Translations under genes and position numbers: made by a program
From: Candidatus Rhodoferax randersensis
GTDB taxonomy: Bacteria > Pseudomonadota > Gammaproteobacteria > Burkholderiales > Burkholderiaceae_C
Reading direction: 5' to 3'
DNA length: 64,000 nt
NCBI GenBank assembly: GCA_016718155.1
Contig: JADKEH010000002.1
Location: forward strand, 248,001 to 312,000
Shown here: one piece after another, positions 58,561 through 64,000 of the stretch
Layout: each line of letters opens with the position of its first letter
Position numbering within the stretch: position 1 is the stretch's first letter
The notes under the pieces: generated by a model
Seen by the model: the letters and a program-made list of their open reading frames with translations, nothing else
Databases searched by the model: none
What the model was told of the DNA's origin: nothing

Positions 58561-60009
58561 ATGAGCAAACGCAACCGCATCTTTGTCGGCATCTTGCTGA
58601 TTTACGCCGCAGGCATCGCGTTCTTCCTGTACCACGTGGTGATCGACCTGGACCCGCGCTACCGCGAGTCGGCGGAAGAATCACTGGTTGAGTCGGCCTA
58701 CCTGATGGCCACCCTGATCGAGCAGGATGTGCAAAACGGCGCAGTCAACACCGAGCGCCTGGAGCCGCTGTTCCGGTCGCTCTACGCCAAGCAGTTCTCG
58801 GCACGCATCTTCGGCGTGCACAAGACCCGCGTCGAGTTGCGCGCCTACGTGACGGACCGCCAGGGCCAGGTGCTCTTTCACTCACTCGGCCACGACCACT
58901 ACGGCGATTACTCGCGCTGGCGCGACGTCAAGCTGGCCCTGCGCGGCGAGTACGGCGCCCGCACCACCCCCGATATCGAGGGCCAACCCCTCACTTCGGT
59001 GATGTACGCCAGCGCGCCGATTCGCGCCTACAACGGTGGCAATGGCGACATCATCGGCGCGGTCACCGTCGGCAAGCCGGTGCAAAGTTTCGGTCAGTTC
59101 GTCTCCGCCGCGCGCGAGAAAACGCTGGTCGCCGGCCTGATCTCCGCGTTGGCGGTACTGGTGCTGGCGGTGATCGTCTCGGTGTGGCTGGTGCGCCCGT
59201 TCGGCCTGATTGGTGACTACATCGCCTACGTGCGCAAGCAACGCGGCTTCAACCTGCCCCGGCTGGGGCGGCGCGCCCTCGCCGTCATGGCGGCGGCCTA
59301 CGACGAAATGCGCGATGCGCTGGCCGGGCGCAACTACGTGGCCGACTATGTGCAGACCCTGACGCACGAAGTCAAGAGCCCGCTGTCGGCCATCCGGGGC
59401 GCCGCCGAACTGCTGCAAGAACCCATGCCGGCCGAGCAGCAGCAGCGCTTTGTGGGCAACATCATGCGCGAGACCCAGCGCATCCAGGAAATGGTCGACC
59501 GCATGATGGAACTCACCGCCCTGGAGTCCCGTCGCGTGCTGGACCAAACGGAGCCCGTCCCCCTCACGGCGCTGCTGGAAGACGCCCTGGGCAGCGCCCA
59601 AACCGCCGCCGCCACCCGGCAGATTCAACTGCGCCTGGAGGCGCCGGTGGACGCCCGCGTGGAGGGTGACGCGTTCCTGTTGCGCCGCGCCGTGGGCAAC
59701 CTGATCGACAATGCCATCGACTTCGCGCCCGCAGGCAGCGAGGTGTTGGTCACGTTGCGGCGCGATCCGCGCAGCGCCCGCATCAGCGTGCGCGACCAGG
59801 GACCCGGCATTCCGGACTACGCGCAGGACAAGGTGTTCGAGAAGTTCTACTCCTTGGCGCGCCCCCAGTCCAAGAAGAAAAGCACCGGCCTGGGGTTGGC
59901 CTTTGTGAAGGAAATCGCCGCCTTGCACCATGGCCGTATCGAACTCGTCAATGCGCCAGGCCAAGGCGCGCTGGCAAGCTTGTCACTGCCAGTGATCAGG
60001 ACCGACTGA
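58561..60009 (+). CDS. creC: sensor histidine kinase CreC
   Basis: The 482-residue product has an N-terminal transmembrane segment (IFVGILLIYAAGIAFFLYHV), a periplasmic domain, a second membrane segment (VAGLISALAVLVLAVIVSVW), a HAMP-like region, and a kinase core. The H box is LTHEVKSPLSAIRGA, the N box AVGNLIDNAIDFAP, and the G boxes VRDQGPGIPDYA and TGLGLAFVKEIA. It is co-transcribed with creB, 19 bp downstream. Signal and target genes are unknown here. Confidence 0.9.
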   Translation: MSKRNRIFVGILLIYAAGIAFFLYHVVIDLDPRYRESAEESLVESAYLMATLIEQDVQNGAVNTERLEPLFRSLYAKQFSARIFGVHKTRVELRAYVTDRQGQVLFHSLGHDHYGDYSRWRDVKLALRGEYGARTTPDIEGQPLTSVMYASAPIRAYNGGNGDIIGAVTVGKPVQSFGQFVSAAREKTLVAGLISALAVLVLAVIVSVWLVRPFGLIGDYIAYVRKQRGFNLPRLGRRALAVMAAAYDEMRDALAGRNYVADYVQTLTHEVKSPLSAIRGAAELLQEPMPAEQQQRFVGNIMRETQRIQEMVDRMMELTALESRRVLDQTEPVPLTALLEDALGSAQTAAATRQIQLRLEAPVDARVEGDAFLLRRAVGNLIDNAIDFAPAGSEVLVTLRRDPRSARISVRDQGPGIPDYAQDKVFEKFYSLARPQSKKKSTGLGLAFVKEIAALHHGRIELVNAPGQGALASLSLPVIRTD

Positions 60010-60030
60010 TCGAAGCCGGCCGGCCGCCCA

Positions 60031-60303
60031 TCACGCCAGATCGCCCACGTCGAGGTCTACTGTGTGTGCCTGCAAGGTCAGTGCGCACTCGCGCAGGGTC
60101 GCGCACGGGGAGATCAAGCCCAGCCGCAGCAAGTCGGCGGCATACCGGGGGTCGGCATGGAATCGCTGTGCATTGACCCACCAGCCTTGCCCCGCCATCA
60201 GCCATTTGAAATCGACTTCCGTGAGCAACAAAGCCCGCGCATCCGTGCTGATGGCGCGCTGAGGCACCGAGCCAACGTATTCTGACGAAACCTGCACCGA
60301 CAT
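60031..60303 (-). CDS. small hypothetical protein (90 aa)
   Basis: The frame from ATG 60303 encodes 90 residues: MSVQVSSEYVGSVPQRAIST, then ARALLLTEVDFKWLMAGQGW and a helical end (CATLRECALTLQAHT). No domain is recognised and no signal peptide is visible. It lies between convergent creC and the divergent SBP gene. The longer frame from 60399 is less plausible because it enters the SBP upstream region. Confidence 0.6.
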   Translation of the reverse strand: MSVQVSSEYVGSVPQRAISTDARALLLTEVDFKWLMAGQGWWVNAQRFHADPRYAADLLRLGLISPCATLRECALTLQAHTVDLDVGDLA

Positions 60304-60475
60304 CACTGCCCCCGCAATTTGCCAAGATAGTCTCTCAACGCGCTTGCGCAGCGCTTGGCTGACATGGCGCAGCGACAAACGACTGCAGATCGACTGCATG
60401 CAACGCGCCGGGCGTCAAATAGCCTATAGTGCACGCCACAGGCGATGGGCCTGTGGATACGTCACAAGGTGTGCC

Positions 60476-61588
60476 ATGAAACCCCACAAATCAATACCTC
60501 AAGCCCTGGTCGGCCTTCTCCTGCTGGCCCTGAGCAACGCAGCTTGGCCGCAAGAGGGGGTCACCAAGACCAGCATCGTGCTGGGCCAGTCGGTGGCCTT
60601 GTCGGGAGCGGCCTCGTCGCTCGGCCAAGCCTTCGCACAAGGCGCCAAGCTGCACTTTGACCGCGTCAACGCCGAGGGTGGCGTCCATGGCCGCACCATC
60701 AATCTGGTAACACTGGACGATGCCGGCACGCCCGCCACGACCTTGGCCAACACCAAGAAACTGATGTCCCAGGGCGTGTTGTCGCTGTTTGGCTATTACG
60801 GCTCGCCGCAACTGACCGCCGCCTATCCGGCGATCAAGGACAGCGACGTGCTGCTGTTTGCCCCGATGGCGGCCGCCGACGAGTTTCGGGGTGCGATGTA
60901 CCCCAATGTCTACTCGTTGCGTCCCGGCTATTCCGAAGAAGCGGCAGCCATCACGCGTCACGCGGAAACGCTGGGTGCGCGCAAACTGGTGATCCTGCAC
61001 TCCAATGACGGCGAATCGATGGCGGCGCTGGACTCGGCCGAACGCACCATGACCAGCCTGGGCGCAGACCTGCTGCTGAAAGCCCCGCTCGATAGTGTGG
61101 ACAAGGCGCTGCAGGCACGGCCCCAGTCGGTGCTGGTGATCAGCGATCCCAAGGGCGCGGCGAGCGCCATTCGCACCCTGCGTGACAAGGGTTTCCGCGG
61201 TCCCGTCTATGGTTTTTCCAACACCGGCGAGAGCCTGCTGGCCGACTTGTTGGGGCCCATTGGTGCTGGCGTGGTGGTGACGCGCGTCGTACCCAAAAGC
61301 GACAACCTCAAGGTAGCGGTGGTACGGGAACTACAGGCCGACATGACTGCGGCCAAACTGGGCAAATCCAACGTCTACCTGCTTGAGGGCTACACTGCCG
61401 CCCGCATTTATGTCGCGGGCCTGCGCACTGCGGGCAAAGACCCGACCCGCGCCAAATTGAAGAAGGCCTTCGACAGCATGGTCGACATCAGCATTGGCGA
61501 CTTCCGCGTCCACTTTGCGGGTGACCGGGTCGCCTCCAAGATGGTGCAGCTTGGCGTGATTGACGCGCAGGGTCGGGTGCGGGATTAG
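60476..61588 (+). CDS. orphan ABC transporter substrate-binding protein
   Basis: The 370-residue product is a second type 1 periplasmic binding protein. A signal peptide (ALVGLLLLALSNAAWP) precedes VTKTSIVLGQSVALSGAASS and GAKLHFDRVNAEGGVHGRTI. The pattern is paralogous to the product at 31428-32633, with the same GQS...LSG and VHGR blocks. No transporter subunits are adjacent. A TATAGT box lies near 60424. The following repeats at 61591-61710 may end its transcript. Confidence 0.87.
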   Translation: MKPHKSIPQALVGLLLLALSNAAWPQEGVTKTSIVLGQSVALSGAASSLGQAFAQGAKLHFDRVNAEGGVHGRTINLVTLDDAGTPATTLANTKKLMSQGVLSLFGYYGSPQLTAAYPAIKDSDVLLFAPMAAADEFRGAMYPNVYSLRPGYSEEAAAITRHAETLGARKLVILHSNDGESMAALDSAERTMTSLGADLLLKAPLDSVDKALQARPQSVLVISDPKGAASAIRTLRDKGFRGPVYGFSNTGESLLADLLGPIGAGVVVTRVVPKSDNLKVAVVRELQADMTAAKLGKSNVYLLEGYTAARIYVAGLRTAGKDPTRAKLKKAFDSMVDISIGDFRVHFAGDRVASKMVQLGVIDAQGRVRD

Positions 61589-61590
61589 TC

Positions 61591-61641
61591 GGTTGAGGAC
61601 AGAGCAAAACGCACTTCGTGTCGCCACGGTCTGTCCCGCAA
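61591..61641 (+). repeat. hairpin repeat family, copy E1
   Basis: GGTTGAGGACAGAGC, a loop with CGCACTTCGTGTCG, then GGTCTGTCCCGCAAA. It directly follows the stop of the binding protein gene and has the conserved outer stem but a longer loop than copies A-C. Confidence 0.85.
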
Positions 61642-61651
61642 AAACACCCCT

Positions 61652-61710
61652 GATCAGTTGAGGACAGAGCAAAACGCACTTCGTGTCGTTTTGGTCTGTC
61701 CCGCAAGGTC
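61652..61710 (+). repeat. hairpin repeat family, copy E2
   Basis: The tandem second copy has the same outer stem, but its loop forms an additional stem (AAAACG...CGTTTT around CACTTCGTG), making an extended hairpin. It ends at the rdgC stop, between convergent genes, so it could act as a bidirectional terminator. Confidence 0.85.
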
Positions 61711-62607
61711 TCAGGATATCGGCAATTCGCCACCCAGCGCCGCCACCAGATCCGGTATCAGCCGGCGCAGTTCCCCCGTGGCCAGCGCGACGTCGGTGTC
61801 AAAACCTTCGTTCTTGCGATCACTCACGCCGTCCATGACGACATCGAGAAAGGCGATCTTTTTGATCTGCAGGCTCTCGGTCAGCATGAACGACACCCGA
61901 CTGTCCCAGGTCAGCGCCAGCTTGGAGGCTTGTTTGCCGCCCTGCACATGGGCCACGACCTCATCGTTGTCCAGGGGGTGGCGCGCATACCGGACCACCG
62001 CCTTGGACTCGTCGGTGGCCTTGAGTTCGCACTCCCGGTCCACGCTGAAACCCTCCGCAGGCTCCTGACTCACCAGCCACTCCGACATGGCCACGGTCGG
62101 CGACGTTACGGTATTGAGCAAAGTTGGCGCAAAGCCATCGAGCGACTTCACCAGCGCCGTGACCACCTCATCGGCCCTGGCCTGGCTCCCAGCATCGAGC
62201 ACCATCAGGCGCGCGCTCGGGTCAATCCAGACCGTGACGGTGACCTGCTTGCAAAACGCCATCGGCAACAAGGACAGCTTGAGGTCTTCCTTGATGTCGC
62301 GCTGCTCCTTCTTGCCCGGCTTGCGCCCGGTGGTGGCTTCGATGTGGTCGACCTGGTCCTTGACCTTGCGATTGAGCACCGAGGCCGGCACCGCTTTGGC
62401 CTCGATCATCAACTTGAGGATCCACTGACCCCCCACCGCCTCGACCAAGGGCCCATGGGCCTCGCCACGGGGTTCGACCCACCCGAGCGAGCGCTCCTGG
62501 CTGGGGCCACATTCGACAAATCGGGCTGAATCCAGGCCTGCCTCGACTTGCGCCAAGGTGGCGGTCCAATCCGCGCCGAGGCGATACACAATCACATTTT
62601 TGAACAC
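61711..62607 (-). CDS. rdgC: recombination-associated protein RdgC
   Basis: The 298-residue product starts (V)FKNVIVYRLGADW, the typical RdgC N-terminus after a GTG start at 62607 (AGAGAGTACGC upstream). VKDQVDHIEATTGRKPGKKE and LLPMAFCKQVTVTVWIDP are family segments. RdgC is a ring-forming, non-specific DNA-binding protein that modulates RecA activity. The long upstream frame is not coding. Its stop is convergent with hairpin copy E2. Confidence 0.93.
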   Translation of the reverse strand: MFKNVIVYRLGADWTATLAQVEAGLDSARFVECGPSQERSLGWVEPRGEAHGPLVEAVGGQWILKLMIEAKAVPASVLNRKVKDQVDHIEATTGRKPGKKEQRDIKEDLKLSLLPMAFCKQVTVTVWIDPSARLMVLDAGSQARADEVVTALVKSLDGFAPTLLNTVTSPTVAMSEWLVSQEPAEGFSVDRECELKATDESKAVVRYARHPLDNDEVVAHVQGGKQASKLALTWDSRVSFMLTESLQIKKIAFLDVVMDGVSDRKNEGFDTDVALATGELRRLIPDLVAALGGELPIS

Positions 62608-62835
62608 GCGTACTCTCTTTTGGGGGTTAACACACGATTTTGACGTCGGCCACACCGCGACTCGTCCGCCAGGAAAGCGCCTATTGTGCTTGCAGCGCAG
62701 GGGAGGCACAGCGATGGTCCCAACTTTACAAACTCTTATCGCCGCGCAATCCGGGCGATACATGTGGCGCCCATACTTCACGTCATCCTGACCTTGATCC
62801 CATCGTCAGGCCCACTCACTGAAAGGCACACGCAC

Positions 62836-63342
62836 ATGAAATCGACATTCAAACCTCTCTTGCTGGCGGCTCTGTTGGCCGGCACCGGCTTGGCCGCTTC
62901 GGCACAAGGCATGGGCGCTGGCGGCGGCATGCAACACGACGGCAAGATGATGCATCGCGGTGGCGACCATCAAATGGGCGCCATGGACCCGGCCAAAATG
63001 CAGGCCATGATGGAGCGCCGTCACGCCAAGCTGAAGGCCAAACTGAAGATCACGGCCGACCAGGAAGGCGCCTGGAGCAGCTTCACCAATGCCATGAAGC
63101 CGGCACCCGATGCCATGAAGCGCCGCATGGAGATGCGTGCCGAGATGGACAAGCTGACCACGCCCGAGCGCATCGACAAGATGCGCGCTATGCGCGCCGA
63201 GCGCGATGCCACCATGGACAAACGCGCGGACGCCGTCAAGGCTTTCTACACCGTCCTGACGCCCTACCAGAAGGGCGTGTTTGATGCCCATGCCGCGCAG
63301 GGCCATGGCCGTGGTGGCCGCCACTCGGGCGACAAGGGTTAG
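62836..63342 (+). CDS. Spy/CpxP-like periplasmic chaperone (LTXXQ type)
   Basis: The 168-residue product has a signal peptide (LLLAALLAGTGLAASAQ) and then a glycine/methionine/histidine-rich stretch (GAGGGMQHDGKMMHRGGDHQMG), followed by a long helical region (KLKAKLKITADQEGAWSSF, then RAEMDKLTTPERIDKM), and VLTPYQKGVFDAH. LTTPERI and LTPYQK resemble the LTXXQ repeats of Spy and CpxP. The Met/His-rich part might bind copper, and a copper regulon lies 7 kb away. The function is inferred. Confidence 0.82.
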   Translation: MKSTFKPLLLAALLAGTGLAASAQGMGAGGGMQHDGKMMHRGGDHQMGAMDPAKMQAMMERRHAKLKAKLKITADQEGAWSSFTNAMKPAPDAMKRRMEMRAEMDKLTTPERIDKMRAMRAERDATMDKRADAVKAFYTVLTPYQKGVFDAHAAQGHGRGGRHSGDKG

Positions 63343-63429
63343 TCCGCCCTAGACGACACTGCCCCGCGACGCCAGCCACGGTGCCGGGGGCCGTGCCCAT
63401 CGCTGGCTCGACGTTGGCGCACCGGGGCC

Positions 63430-63795
63430 TCAGGCCAGCATCTTCTTCAGCTCGCCGCTGTTGATCAGCTTGGCCAATTCCGAAGCGCCCCCCACCAGCG
63501 TGCCTTTGACAAACACCATCGGAAACGTGGGCCAACCGGTCCACAGCTTGAGGGCATTACGCTGGCGCCAGGTGTTCAGGTAGTTGCCGTATTCGAGGTA
63601 GTGGTACGCCACCGCGGCCGCGTCCAGCGCGCGGCGTGCCTTCTTGGGGAACGGATTCATGCCCATGCCCACCACTACCACCGGGTACCCGGCGAGGGCC
63701 GCCTGCACTTCTTGCACAATGCCTTGCTCGTGTTTAGCCACGCGCTCGCGGATGGCAGGGTGAATGTGAGATTCGTCGAGTATGGGGCGCGGCAT
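63430..63795 (-). CDS. glutaredoxin-fold protein lacking active-site cysteines
   Basis: The 121-residue product has the glutaredoxin order: YPVVVVGMGMNPFPKKARRAL, LKLWTGWPTFPMVFVKG, and GGASELAKLINSGELKKML. The family places a CPYC-type motif where NPFPK stands, and TFP is the usual cis-proline. There is no cysteine at the active-site position, so redox catalysis is not expected; an iron-sulfur or protein-binding role is possible. I chose ATG 63795 with GGAA upstream; the frame from 63861 adds 22 residues. Confidence 0.8.
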   Translation of the reverse strand: MPRPILDESHIHPAIRERVAKHEQGIVQEVQAALAGYPVVVVGMGMNPFPKKARRALDAAAVAYHYLEYGNYLNTWRQRNALKLWTGWPTFPMVFVKGTLVGGASELAKLINSGELKKMLA

Positions 63796-63913
63796 GGCAG
63801 GGTTCCAGGTTGAGACAGTAGGCTCATTATGAGAGGTGTCTGCAATCGCTCCTGCCGACACCCGCCGCCAATCGCGCTAAGCTGTGCCCACTTCGCACCG
63901 CCCGATCACGCCC

Positions 63914-64000
63914 ATGCCACCTGCCACACCCACTCAAGCCAGCCGCCCCGTCGTCGGCGCGGTGCACACCCTGTCAATCGGCCGGCCGCTGCACTGGTTG
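63914..64000 (+). CDS. start of a probable DUF2189-type membrane protein (truncated by window end)
   Basis: An ATG at 63914 begins 29 codons ending in VHTLSIGRPLHWL. This opening resembles DUF2189 proteins, integral membrane proteins of unknown function that start with a similar RPLRWL segment before the first helix. Only the start is visible, so the assignment rests on one short motif. Confidence 0.4.
   Translation, partial: MPPATPTQASRPVVGAVHTLSIGRPLHWL

Overview
The window reads as a chromosomal segment of a high-GC betaproteobacterium of the Burkholderiales, most likely a Comamonadaceae relative such as Rhodoferax, Polaromonas or Acidovorax. That placement is inferred from remembered protein families, from the mnmG-rsmG-lysE-parA-parB gene order with parS sites, and from orphan Leu/Ile/Val-type binding proteins. 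No rRNA, tRNA, CRISPR array, intact transposase or prophage was seen.

Layout. 0-24 kb is core and housekeeping: the end of an EAL protein, gshA, an M14 carboxypeptidase, dbpA, an M32 carboxypeptidase, an MFS exporter, a MazG-like pyrophosphohydrolase, fused isobutyryl-CoA mutase icmF under a perfect 24-bp palindrome, a rhodanese, coaX, an M20-M14-unknown operon, a molybdopterin oxidoreductase coupled to a glycosyltransferase, and an HD-GYP protein with an altered active site. 21-28.4 kb is the origin-type partition cluster (methyltransferase, parB, hydrolase, parA, lysE, rsmG, mnmG) with four parS-like sites. 28.5-36 kb holds an FMN reductase, a COG5322/AAR-like dehydrogenase, an orphan binding protein, a PaaX-type regulator, a coniferyl-aldehyde dehydrogenase and a GST. 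36-40 kb is accessory: a decayed beta-lactamase-fold gene, an HEPN plus HTH-nucleotidyltransferase pair and a large unknown membrane protein.

40.0-51.4 kb looks like an inserted island. It lies between a decayed piece of the pfkA 3' end and intact pfkA. It carries a tightly overlapping operon (OYE, SDR, ADH remnant, MgtA-type ATPase, MFS, CPBP protease, alpha/beta hydrolase), then a PRC-barrel protein, a frameshifted DUF1269-like gene, a VIT-type transporter and an oleate hydratase stump. 51.4-64 kb returns to core: pfkA with a hemerythrin gene, a copper regulon (copA, copZ, cueR) with two divergent CueR promoters, a Crp/Fnr regulator with a nearby palindrome, creBC, a second orphan binding protein, rdgC, a Spy-like chaperone and a cysteine-less glutaredoxin.

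The most unusual features are non-coding. (1) Two copies of one 38-nt core, in opposite orientation about 0.5 kb apart, are each enclosed by perfect inverted-repeat arms (22 and 24 bp) that differ between the copies. (2) A dispersed hairpin repeat built on GGACAGA/TCTGTCC sits 17-20 nt before the start codon of three unrelated genes, in two cases with a Shine-Dalgarno sequence attached. (3) At least seven genes have a -10-like hexamer only 6-7 nt before the start codon, suggesting leaderless transcripts. All were read by eye; no alignment or database search was run.
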